64,000 nucleotides of DNA from Tricholomella constricta (Eukaryota; Basidiomycota; Agaricomycetes; Agaricales; Lyophyllaceae): the NCBI GenBank assembly GCA_013368375.1, contig JAACJP010000003.1, forward strand, positions 992,001-1,056,000, read 5' to 3'. Shown one piece after another: positions 11,237 to 21,740 of this stretch. The translations under genes were made by a program, and so were the position numbers. Under the pieces are notes generated by a model. It was not told where the DNA came from, did no database searches, and was given only the letters and a program-made list of their open reading frames with translations. How positions within the stretch are numbered: the first letter of the stretch is position 1; each line of letters starts with the position of its first letter.

Positions 11237-12523
11237 TTGGCGCTGGTCCATGTTCGCGAGGTCGACAGTTTGGATCGCTTTGCTTCTGTTCCTCGGGATC
11301 TTGAATTTAGGTTCAGCCTGGGGCTAGACAACTTTTTCTTAGATCACACCTTCTCTCCTACCAACCACTACAAGGATCCCAATCATTTTGTCCTCGATAA
11401 ATATGCAGAAGAAATTCGTCTTGGTTGTGTATCTCCCAGTTTCTCTCCTTCTCAAATGGCCGAGCTCTTCGGACATTTTTGCACTGCCCCTCTTAATGTT
11501 ACTGGGAGTTCTTCCAGCAAGCTGCGGATTACTGTTGATCATTCTTATCTGCGCAACAACCCCAATGTCCTGTCTATAAACTCTTGTATTGATTCTAAAC
11601 GCTTCCAGTGTGCCTGGGGCACCTTTTACTCAAGTGGGTGGATGATTTTATTTTCTACCGTTATCGCCGTGGATCGCTTCCCGATGGCTCCCCACTTTAC
11701 GGCTACGACAAGTCCCTCATTTGGGACATTGCAAAAGATTTAGGTTGGCCTTGGGCCCCGGAGAAGTTTGTCCCTTTCGCAACATCAATTACATATATTG
11801 GTTTCCTTTGGTCGCTGGCCGACAAGACTGTATGCCTTCCTGCTGTTAAGCGGACCAAGTACCTCAGAAAGCTTTCAGCGTAGAATCTAGGTTTTCCAAT
11901 TTCCCTTCGCGAAGTTGAATCTATTATTGGTACTCTTAATCATGTTACTCTTGTTGTCCCTCATGGCTGCTCTCATCTCCCGGCTCTTTACCGTTTCTGC
12001 GCCTCCTTTCCAGTTACCTCCCCTTCTTGGATCTGTCATCGCATCACTCCGTCTGTTCATGAGGAGATCTCTTGGTGGTGTACTGTTCTTTCTGCCGATT
12101 GGTGCAGTATCCGTATTGTCCGGCCGCCTGCACCTTTGTCCACGGCCGTCTTTGTTGATGCCAGTACATCGTGGGGGATCGGCTTCTGTCTTGACGGGAA
12201 GTGGCTGGCCTGGCAGTTACGACCGAGATGGAAGGCTGATGGCCGCGATATCGGGTGGGCAGAGATGGTGGCAGTTGATCTTGCATTGCGTGCAATAATT
12301 GCCTCTGGTCTATGGGAATGTCATCTCGTCCTTCGTTCTGACAATTAGGGTGTCGTCGGTGCCCTCGCTGCCGGATGCTCATGGAATTCCAAACAGAATG
12401 CTATACTCCACCAAATTGTCGATAACTTCCAGTTGCATGGCATCTGGTTGACTACTCGATGGGTCTCCACCTTGGAAAACATTGCCGACGTGCCCTCCCG
12501 CAGTTTGTTCCCTTCTCGCTAAA
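11237..12523 (+). pseudogene. DIRS-like element 2, reverse transcriptase/RNase H with internal deletion
   Basis: Readable blocks are HFVLDKYAEEIRLG, SQMAELFGHFCTAPLNV, KLRITVDHSYLRNNP, IDSKRFQCAWGTF, then directly WVDDFIFYRY (about 11630), followed by the RNase H-like STAVFVDASTSWGIGF (12133-12180) and ENIADVPSRS (about 12478). WVDD is the catalytic RT motif. FQCAWGTF and WVDDF are nearly adjacent, whereas related proteins have well over 100 residues (motif A and B regions) between them, so the palm is deleted. In-frame stops occur near 11881 and 12346. The element cannot make active RT. Confidence 0.7.
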
Positions 12524-12865
12524 AGCTTTTCCCATTTCCCCCAGCTGTGCCTTCCTACCTACGCCCTTTTGTTTTTACTTCCATTGTATATCAGTCTTTG
12601 CCTGCATAGCTATCCCTTTTCATAGTCATTTTCTGCCAGTTCTTTTATCTCATCATCCTGTTTCTTTTACCTTCCTTTCGACGTCGCTTGTTTTACCACA
12701 TGATACCTTTCACAATTGACTACGAGTTTCTGTTTCGTAATTGACTACTAGTTTCACGGTATTTGCTGGAGGTACTTGTTGCAGCTGACAATTATTTTGC
12801 CCTTACCATTCTTCTCGGCCTTCTCGCGTGCCCACACTACAATCTGTTGTGGAAGGTTTGTATAC

Positions 12866-13993
12866 TTGTTGATGCCTTCCACCGCAGGAGACCATCTTAT
12901 TCTTGATGCGGCTACTGTTTGGTCTGCAAAGTATTTTGCTTCCTCGCGCCAATTCGCTCTCGCAGATCTTGAACAACCTTGGCCTCTCACGCACCCTTTA
13001 CAATGCTCAGATGCTGCCAACGTCGCTTGTGCCTTGGCAAATGCTTGGATGCCTTCTACCAAGTCACGGTACGTGCACGCCGTGTCCCAGTTTCTCGATT
13101 TCTGCTCTTCAAGGAGCATCCCTGCTTGGGAGTGTCTGCCTGCTCCCGAGCATCTCCTCTGTTTCTTCGCAGCCTCCTTCGCTGGAAAGCTCTCTGGGAG
13201 CATGATTCGAAACAAGTGCTCAGCTTTACGAGGTTGGCACATTCAAAATCACGCTCCGTGATTTGGGGGTGTCCAGCTAAACTACGTAATTAGAGGTTCT
13301 GAGAACATGAGGCCTCTGAACTCGCGCACTGCCCCCCGTTGTGCTGTGACCAAGGCCATGTTGGATGCAGTAACTTCTGCTCTTGATGCCACTGTCCCAT
13401 TCAACACGTGCATCCTCTTTGTCACCTCCGCCTCTTTTGGGGGGCAGATTTGGCTCGGAGAGCTCTTACCAGTTCCCGAATCGAAGTACGTCCCGAGTTC
13501 CTTGCCAACTTGGGCGGATTTTTGCATGCCCAATAGGAATGGCTCTCGATTGCTCCATCTGCCACGGACTAAGTACGGCAGGGCTCTTGGCAAGGATGTG
13601 ATGCTTATGTGTCAGCAGGAGTATGATCCTATTTCTGCTCTCCGGTTTCACTGTGCCCTGAATGACAGTGATCCTCTGTCACCTCTGGCCACATTCACCT
13701 TGTCCGATGGCACTCAGTGCTTCTTGACTAAACACACCTTTCTACATCATTGCCAAGGGATTCACGGTCCCAAAGGCTTTCCGGCCATTTCTGGTCACTG
13801 TTTTCGGATTGGCAGCATGACTCATCTCTTGCTATCTGGTGTACCTCCCAACATCGTGTGTATCATGGGGAGATGGTCCTCGGATTCCTTCTTACGTTAC
13901 TGGCATTCCTTGGATGTCATTGCCCCTCTCTACGCCGAGTTGTTGAAGCCATTGCTAAGGAATGAGGGATATCGTAAACACCCTTCGTCTTGA
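12866..13993 (+). pseudogene. DIRS-like element 2, tyrosine recombinase
   Basis: Tyrosine recombinases replace integrase in DIRS elements. The N-terminal core-binding part reads ANAWMPSTKSRYVHAVSQF with FLDFCSSRSIPAWECLP. The catalytic part (13307-13993) ends with GHCFRIGSMTHLLLSGVPP, IVCIMGRWSSDSFLRYWHSL, which keeps HxxR and the nucleophile Tyr. A stop at 13259-13261 separates the halves. The second half is an open 228-codon frame. No terminal repeats of the DIRS type could be identified by eye. Confidence 0.7.
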
Positions 13994-14602
13994 TACTCTT
14001 TGGGTCATCTTCTCAGGTTCTGATGTGCCTCTGGGCTTTTCCTATTTTGGTTATCGTCATTTCCTGATCATTCAGACCCCCCGATTTTCAGCCGAAGGGC
14101 TGGAATTCCCCCACCTGTAGTGATTGAGTAGTGCTAGAGAATTGATAATAATTTCTAAATGATATTCTCTTGTCATGAAGGATACCTTAGCACGAAATCC
14201 TAGATATTTGTTCGCTTTTGCTGAGTGAGGGCTTTGGGATCAGGTGTCGGCCTTCTTTTGTGTCAGTGTCTGGGTAGCGCAATGTTTGTATGTTCTCATC
14301 ATGTGCGACTGACTGTGGTAGTGTCTGACATGTGTTGTCAGTCTGTCAGTGTTTGTCGGTCAGTCAGTGTTGTCGGACGGTCAGTGTCGCTTGCGCCACT
14401 ATTTTGTTTTGTTGTTTTCAGTGCTGGGTCACGTGACTTGCTGGTTTATTGGTCCATGTGGGCACCATGTGAGAGCCATGCCCTCTCCTCCTTACTTGAA
14501 TTGCTGACTGTCCTCAGTCTGCCCAGCAATCTAGGTGTCATGCATGTGTGGTGTGGGAGGGCGAGGTGGCGGTGCAAAAAAGTTTGTTGTTGCATCCGTT
14601 GG
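13994..14602. other. DIRS-like 3' end and chromovirus insertion flank, no gene
   Basis: The stretch follows the recombinase stop. I see no protein motif; the 127-codon open frame at 14225 is rich in Ser, Val and Cys and looks accidental. The last five bases GTTGG (14598-14602) are the left target duplication of the chromovirus. The pre-insertion sequence therefore continues at 36097. Confidence 0.5.
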
Positions 14603-14960
14603 TGTTAGGACTCTGCGTAGCACGTCGGTTACAGATGTACTCTGGAACCACCGAAGCGGACAGGCCTGACATTCGTCAAGGAAAACAGCCTTCGAAAGGA
14701 TATTCGGAGGTCGTGAGCGTTGACGAAGGAGTTCACCGGAGCTAATTCGATCGAACGAGCTCAGGTGATACGAGTGTGAAGCCAAGTATATTGAGAAAGA
14801 GAGATAGAAACGAGAACGAGAACGGGAACTGGTCTTAACAAATGGTAATATCGAGGTGAAGAGTCCAAAAAGAAAGTGGTGCCATATATATACAGTAGAC
14901 GTGCGTGGGAAGGCGTAGTGGGTGTGAAATTAGGGGGGGTCGTTAGGGCCGGTCGTGACA
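14603..14960 (-). repeat. Chromovirus 3' LTR (left copy)
   Basis: On the + strand it reads TGTTAGGACTCTGCGTAGC to GGCCGGTCGTGACA. It differs from the right copy at four positions; at each one the left copy has A or T where the right has G or C. A TATATATA element lies near 14885-14892. The neighbouring PPT is at 14961-14976. Confidence 0.95.
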
Positions 14961-14976
14961 TTACCCCCTCCTCAAG
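14961..14976 (-). other. Chromovirus polypurine tract
   Basis: Read on the minus strand, the bases directly before the 3' LTR are GAGGAGGGGGTAA, a polypurine tract that would prime plus-strand synthesis. Position and composition fit; function is inferred. Confidence 0.8.
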
Positions 14977-15516
14977 CGTCGAGCCACTGAGACACGGAAA
15001 AAGGTTCAAATACGGGGAGTGTGGCGGTTGTTTTCTTTTTTGGGTCGTACGCGGTCACGTGAAGGGCACGTGCGGGTCTAGATCAATTGTGGGTCCGTGT
15101 GGGTGATTTGGAGGATCTCGGAGATCGAAAAAGAGGAAAATTCTGGCTGTCTTTCCTCCTCCATTTCTTTTTGTCTTCTTCATGTCGTCGTTCAAACAAA
15201 ATTCCGCGTCCTCCGCTTCTGTTGCCCAAGTTTCGCGCGATCGGGAGTTGGCACGTTTGTCCGTCGAAGATCGAGCGCGTGTGGCGTTTCTGGACATTCC
15301 CCGACTTGTTTCCCCGGCGCCCTCTCTGCCTGGAATCGCCACACTTATCGATGGGAGTGTCGGGACGGTCCCCGAGTCCTCCCCTGTTCCTCCCCCACGT
15401 CCTGATCCCCGTCTCACCATTCGTCTTCCTATCCGATCTTGACAGATCCGGCGCCCCCGTTCTACCACTCCTGAGGCCGAGTTCGAAATGGCTAGTGATC
15501 CTGTATCGCGTCCGGC

Positions 15517-17503
15517 CAGTACTTTACACTCCCCCTGGTGTTCCTCATAGAGTCCATGGAGTCCGCGGATTCCCTGTGGAATCAATAGACTCCACGAGGA
15601 ACATTCAAGTCCATAAATTTTTTTTTACAAGTCCCCTACAATATGAAGAGGAATCCGTGTGGAGTCCGCATGGACTCCGCAAACCTGGACTTGGGAACAC
15701 TCTACCAAAGTCAGTCCTCTCTGTGGGCATTGCGCTCAAGAGACAATGATATATCACTGAAAAAAATCATGTATTTTCTACTCTACAACAATAAAACAAC
15801 AAAACAAAAACAAAGAGATAAAGAAAGTGGTGCTGGGGTCGTCATCATCGTCGTGGCCATGGTGGTGGTGGTGAGGTTGTTGTCGTTGTCGTGGCCTTCA
15901 CGGGTCGTGGCCGTCGTGGTGGTGCTGGGGTCGTCGTCATCGTCATGGCCATGGTGGTGGTGGTGAGGTTGTTGTCGTCATCGTGGCCTTCGCGGGTCGT
16001 GGCCGTCGTGGTGGTGGTGAGGCTGTTGTCGTCGTGGTGGTCGTCGCGGTGGCGGTGGTGTGGTGGTGGTGGAATCATTGTCATCGTCGTGGCCGTGCTG
16101 GTGGTGGTGAGGTTGTTGTCGTGGTCGTGGTCATCGTGGTGGTGGTTGGTGTGGTGGTGGGGTCGTCGCCACTGTCGTGGCCGTTGTGCCATCGCTGTCA
16201 TCATGCCATTGCCGTCGCCGTCGTCGTGGTGGTGTTGTTGTTATGGTGGTGTGGTGGCCGTCGTCGTGGTGGTGTGGTGGTGGTTTGGTGGTGGTGGTGC
16301 CGTTGTCGTTGTGCCGTTGTCGTCGTTGTGCCGTTGTCGTCGTTGTGCCATCGTCGTCGTCACTGGTCATGGTGGTGTGGTGGTGAGGTCGTCGTAGCCG
16401 TCGTGGTGGTGGTCGTGGTGGTGGTCGTGGTGGTGAGGTGGTGGTCGTGGTAGTGCGGTGGTGGTCGTGGCCGTCGTGGTCATGGTGGTGTGGTGATGAG
16501 CTTGTCGTAGCCGTCGTGGCCGTTGTGGTGGTGGTGGTGTGGTTGTGGTGAGGTCGTCGCCCTCGTCGTCGTGATGGTGGTGTGGTGGGATCGTCGCCGT
16601 CGTGGTGGTGGTGTGGCGGTGGTGGGTTCGTCGCCGTCGTCGTCGTGGCCGTTGTGCCGTCGTCGTCGTGGCAGTTGTGCCGTCGTCGTGGCCGTTGTGC
16701 CGTCGTCGTCGTTGTGCCGTTGTGGTTGTGGTTGTCGTGCCGTTGTCGTCGTCGTCATGTCGCGGTGCCATTGTCGTCGCCGTCATGTCGTGGTGGTGGT
16801 GGTCACCGTTATCGTTGGGGCTGCTGCAGTTAGTGGTGGTGGTGGTCGTCAGCGTGGTGTCGAGAGGCGGGCGCAGTGACACACGCACCATGCGGCTTTC
16901 CCCCAACTGGGGTCTGCCCTTGTCTGTTCCCCTTTTTCAATTGTTCCTCGTTGTCGTTGTCGTCGTTGTCGTTGTCGTCGTTGTCGTTGTCGTCGTGGTC
17001 GCGGTCATCGTGGTCGTCGTGGCGTGATGGTGGTGGTGGAGAAGGCTGGTGGTGCAGCGTGAGCCGTTCACGTGTCACATGCGCGTGCATCATCGTTCTG
17101 CCAATATGTAGCCCGCCCTTTGTAACATTTTAACTGGTCCGGTGGCCTATTGGTTAAGTGTGACCAGTTCAGATGTTCGAGATGGCAGAGCAAGGGTTCA
17201 ATTCTTGCTGCTGCAAATACTTTTGAATCAAAAATTGCGGGTGAGCCCGGAGTCCTTTCATTCCATGCTGTCCGTGTGGATTCCATGAGCACTTTAATCC
17301 GCACGGATTCCAGGATTCCGGGTTTTCCACACGGAATTTGCAAGGACTCCACATGGACTGATTTGGACTGGACTCTTGGATATGAGTGGTGTCTCACCCA
17401 CACATTGTCCTCATGGACTCCTCATGGATTCCATGGAATCCGCGGACTCCACAAGGAGTCCATGGAATCCATACGGAATCACCAGGGGGAGTGTAAAGTC
17501 CTC
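15517..17503 (+). mobile_element. Non-autonomous hAT-like element, copy 2 (triplet-core family)
   Basis: This 1987-bp copy is flanked by the perfect 8-bp duplication CGTCCGGC (15509-15516, 17504-17511). Its termini CAGTACTTTACACTCCCCC and AGTGTAAAGTCCTC equal those of copy 1. It shares the GTGGATTCC-type subterminal arrays, a G/T-rich triplet core (about 15820-16800), the CTGCAGTTAGTGGTGGTGG block and the tRNA-like segment. It lacks the solo LTR, which shows the LTR entered copy 1 alone. It interrupts the antisense ORF of the chromovirus and so is younger than that element. Confidence 0.9.
17136..17225 (+). other. tRNA-like (Pol III A/B box) segment in hAT-like copy 2
   Basis: GGTCCGGTGGCCTATTGGTT matches an A-box pattern better than in copy 1, and GGTTCAATTC at 17195-17204 is a B box about 45 bp downstream. 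A GCAGAGCAA/TTGCTGCTGC hairpin frames the B box. It is conserved in both element copies although the triplet core around it has diverged in length. Confidence 0.5.
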
Positions 17504-18273
17504 CGTCCGGCGGCCACTTCCTTATCCTGGGGGCCTTTGTTGACGGATGCGATTTTGGCGGAAGTGTTGCGTACCGCTGTGCGGGTTCCTCCTTCCTTGG
17601 CGTGGTGTGAGGTGCATGCGCCGGTAAGCGTCGCCCTTTTTCTTGTGATCGAGCCCAACGTTTCAGCTGATTCCGTTTCGGGGTCTTCGTTAGTGTGATC
17701 GTTGTCGGGAGCGTCGGCTGTTTTGTCGGTTTCAGGAGGTTCGTCTTCGCGGGACCTTGCCCTGTGTCGATTGCCGTGCGGCGCACTCCTTGTGTTCGCT
17801 TTCGTTAGACCATGGCCTAGAAGTGGCGGCTAGGCAGTTGGGGATCCCCTTGGCCTGGCTCCAAGTGCCGAAGGGTTCTCTTTCACTCGTACTGGTGTTG
17901 CAATGTCCTTCACCAGTATCCGTCGCGCCTTGCATTTGCCGCTCCCGCCTCCTCTCACCGGAGGCATTTCCCACGGCATGTTGTACAATATGAATTCACT
18001 TCACTTGACATGTACATCAAGTGCCATCATGAGGAAAAGTCAATCAATTACATAATGAAAAGTCTAGTGCAATTCTACCTTTTCGGTAGTTGGAAATCGG
18101 AACGGCGAGATATCGGATTTGGAATTGGGAATGGTCACATGAAATTATGGTCATGTGAAATATGACGGTCATGTGAAATGCATGTGACCTCATTTGTTCC
18201 TTGTCGACGCGCACCTTTGTGCACCTTTGTCCTGTCCTTCCTATATTTCCTTTGTTACATCTTCTCTTCTTCA

Positions 18274-19776
18274 ATGTCTTCCCCTGCAGGACCGTCTACA
18301 CCCAAGCGAAAGAGAACAACTTCTTCTTTCAAGAATTCTCCAGATTCACCGCGGAAGAAACGAGGCGTCATACCCCCTGATACTGATTCTTCAAGGTTTA
18401 GGCAAAACGTCTATCATCTGAAAAAAGGGGATATCCCAGATGATGCTAGAGGCTTCAAGGTAAATTCTTAATTTCTTGCATTTTTGCCTTTGCTTTTGCC
18501 TTTACCTTTGTCTTTGTCGTTGTCTTTGTCTTTGTCTTGAACTAATATTATATTATGTTGCAGACTGCTTTAGAGACACACCTTCGTATACTTCTGGGTG
18601 CTGTTACCAATGTTTCAGTCCCAGAGCAACCTGATGTGCATGCCATCCGGACTTTTGAGCAGCGGTTCACCATTGCTAGCGAGGTTGATCGGTTGCTGAA
18701 AGGCAATCACACGAGCTTCCAATCTGTCGACCAATTGGCACTGAATGCTATCAGAGAGCTTCGAATCAAGTGCGCCACTGATCCCACTTCTTTAATCGTT
18801 CTTGCTATTGGTCGAGTTCCAGAAAATGCTCTTCGCATGATGTTTGGCACGATTCATTCCTTTGGTCTTTCTTCATGGTGTCCTGACCTCATCGGTGGTA
18901 CCCCAACATCTTCCTATAACGGTGCTCTCGAATCCATTGCTATATGGACTTTCGAGCAATCTGCGTCCATTTTTGCTTACCAACATCTCTCACCAAATCT
19001 TCGCTACCTCAAGGATACGATCATGATACAGAAGCTGTATCGTAACTTTCTGTGGTCATATATGAAGGATTTGGTTCTGAAGGAACAGAAGGAACCTGGA
19101 AGCCTTGTTCGAGCCAAACAGGAGAACAAGGCTTATAAACATCGTCTGGAGGTATGAGATTGCTTATTTCTACAATAATTCTATTCTTATTATTTTTTGA
19201 CAGCTAACAAATCGCCGCCACAAGTACCTCCATGATAATGGTTGGAATGATCGTGTTCGGCTCCTTGCTGTTGACCCAGAATGTACCTCGGATCAGGAAG
19301 ACAATCCCACTGGACCTGGATTTCTTATTATGAACAAACCTGCTCGTAACATCCACATCACCCATTTCCTTCACACAATCGATTCTCGTCGACAAACTGG
19401 AACCCCTTTGTTTCGTGGTCAAAAGCGTAACACTCGGCGTGAAGAGCCTCGAATTCCCCATCCTGAAGGTCGGACGAGCCGGATATCCGAACGTTTACCT
19501 CAAAACTGTCCTTTGGATTGGTTCTCTCCTGCTTATTTCAACAGCATGGATATTACTTTCCGTGCCCTCTATATCAAAGCTCCGATCGCTCTTCCTCTCA
19601 AAGACGCATGTGACTCAAATCCTACTCCGGACTGGAAGAAGATGCCTGAAGACGAGTTCATGACAAAGTATGGAAATTCAGTCAAAGCACTCTATAACCT
19701 TCCGACAGAGGAAGAATTAGAGCTGTTGAACTTGGATAACAAGGACAATGAGGATGAGGATGGGGACATGTTGTAG
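18274..19776 (+). CDS. CACTA element gene A, unknown 448-aa protein
   Basis: Three exons, 18274-18459, 18564-19151 and 19204-19776, join in phase with GT-AG introns of 104 and 52 nt to give 448 residues. The N terminus (MSSPAGPSTPKRKRTT, SPRKKRG) is basic and looks like a nuclear localisation and DNA-binding tail. The middle is helical (EQRFTIASEVDRLLKG, LETHLRILLGAV); the C terminus ends in an acidic tail (EELELLNLDNKDNEDED). I recognise no catalytic domain. Plant CACTA elements encode a second DNA-binding protein (TnpA) beside the transposase; gene A could play that part, but this is inference from position only. Alternatively it is cargo. Confidence 0.75.
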
Positions 19777-21740
19777 ATTGGAACAAGTCAAATGGACTTG
19801 ATGGCATGGTACGTCTGACCAAATATCTTGTGAATGCTCCAGCTTAATATACTCACAGATTTCGATTATGATGTTTTCATTTTCTTTTCATTTTTTTTCC
19901 TTCATGCTCTTCCTCCTTCTTCGCAAAAGTTTTATGTCGAATATGATTCATCCTACTTCATATATTCAAACCATCTTACCTATGCTACATGAAAATATAT
20001 GATATTATGCTATGCTATATAGAACACTGATAGAAATGGTCATGATAGCAGAGGTGGTGGAAGCAATGAGAAGATGGAGCGACAGTGGTGGGGGTCGCGC
20101 TCATCAGTGCTGCCTCCCTGAAGCCCGGATCAACCCCCAACACAAACATCGCCCCTACCCCACCCATCCCTCCAATCACCACCTCCTCGAGAACGTTCTC
20201 GAGGACGTCCAGCACTGAAGTCCAGTGTGATTCGCAGGCCAGCGGCAGCGCGCTCGTCGGTGCTGCCTCCTGAAGCCCGGATCAACCCCCCGACGCGAAC
20301 ATTGCCCCCATATCCCATGCATCCATTGCTGAGTGGTGGCGATGACCAAGAGTGGCGATGACCAAGGAGTGGTGGCTGATAACTGATGACGGAAGGCAGG
20401 ACGATACCAGTAGTGACAGAGATGATGTGTGGGACGACGATAAAGGTGATGAAGGTAGGTATGTGGGGCGACGGTGATGAAGGTAGGTATGTGGGGCGAC
20501 GGAGACGATGGTGTGTAGGTATGTGAGGCAACGGAGACAATGGTGTGTGGGGTGACGATGAAGGTAGGTGTGTGGGGTGGTGTGTGGGGGCGACGACAAA
20601 GGTTGGTGTGTGGGGTGACGACAAAGGTAGGGAGGGGTGATGCCGGGAGATGGTGGAGATGAGGGAAGTGGGGCCATGGTAGGGGCCATGGCCATGGCAG
20701 AGGCTGGTGAGGGCGACGATCCAGTGGTGACTGATGGTAGGGGTGCCGTGAGGCCACGTTCATCCCAGGCTCTGAATTGGACGAATACGCACCGCTCGAA
20801 TTCTAAATGTCCTGCTCGAATCCTAAATGTTCCAAATGTTCGCCGATTAGTACTGTGTCGATACCACTGCAGATTCTTGCATATTTGCAAGCATCAGGAA
20901 CGCCTCGTGAAAGGCATTGAGGGGAGAAGCATCTGAGCTTGGTCGTGTAGGCAGTGTTGGGGTTGATGAGCGCATGGGATTGTGAGAGCCGGCAGCCTGT
21001 AGATGAGCGTAATGAAGGCAAGGTGGATTGAAGAGGATGTACCGCCAGGGCAAAAATGCATGCTCGAACATCTAGTCAGGGCTGATGAGCACCGGCAGCC
21101 TGTAAATGAGCGCAATGAAGGTGTGTCGAGCACAATGAACGCAGATTGCATTCTCTGGAAGAGAGCATACTGTGTATAACACTGAGCATAGATGAACGCT
21201 GGATCGAAAGCGCTGGCCTGCAAAATGAGGCAGAGGACATACCATGGACAAAGACGGACACTCTGTTGGCCGATTGTAGTTTACCTTTTTTCAAGTATTG
21301 TGAGCTTTCTGGAGGTGGCGTCAGGGCTGATGGTAGTCACAGATCGGAGCGGAATGAAGGTGCCGCAATGTGTCCTTGATTTGTGGTTGCGAAGGTTTGT
21401 TTACATTGTAGTCTATTGTCAAACAATATACATGCACTTTTCACCACTCATTATTTCATAGGAACATTGAGGCTGCATATATTTTCAAGAGCTTCACATG
21501 CATTGTCCAATGCTAATACCATATACAGACTTTCAATTTTCCCTCATCTTTCAAAGAGTATTAATCAATGTTTGCAGAATGGAGGTCAAGTCACATGCAC
21601 TTTGGTCTAGGGTTAGGGTTTAAGCACATGACCATGATTACCTTATCATTGTCAACTCTCATTCCTCAGCTTGACACCTTGGCCTCTTCCTTCTCCAAAC
21701 TTCTTCCTAGCTTATCCTATGCCTGAAGGGGGTGAAATAA
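19777..21740. other. CACTA internal non-coding region with minisatellite
   Basis: Between genes A and B no conserved protein is seen. From about 20395 to 20650 a G-rich unit of roughly 24-27 bp (core GAAGGTAGGTATGTGGGGCGACG) repeats about eight times with variation. Around 20960-21130 a block with CCGGCAGCCTGTA(G/A)ATGAGCG is duplicated. The long minus-strand open frames over this region are products of the repeat. Confidence 0.55.

Noticed and set aside
15845..17100. Long His/Thr/Asp and Val/Trp-rich frames
   Set aside because: Same triplet-repeat artefact in the second hAT-like copy.
20130..20890. Three overlapping minus-strand frames of about 160-200 codons
   Set aside because: Pro/His/Thr-rich translations of the minisatellite in the CACTA element; no start context or family match.
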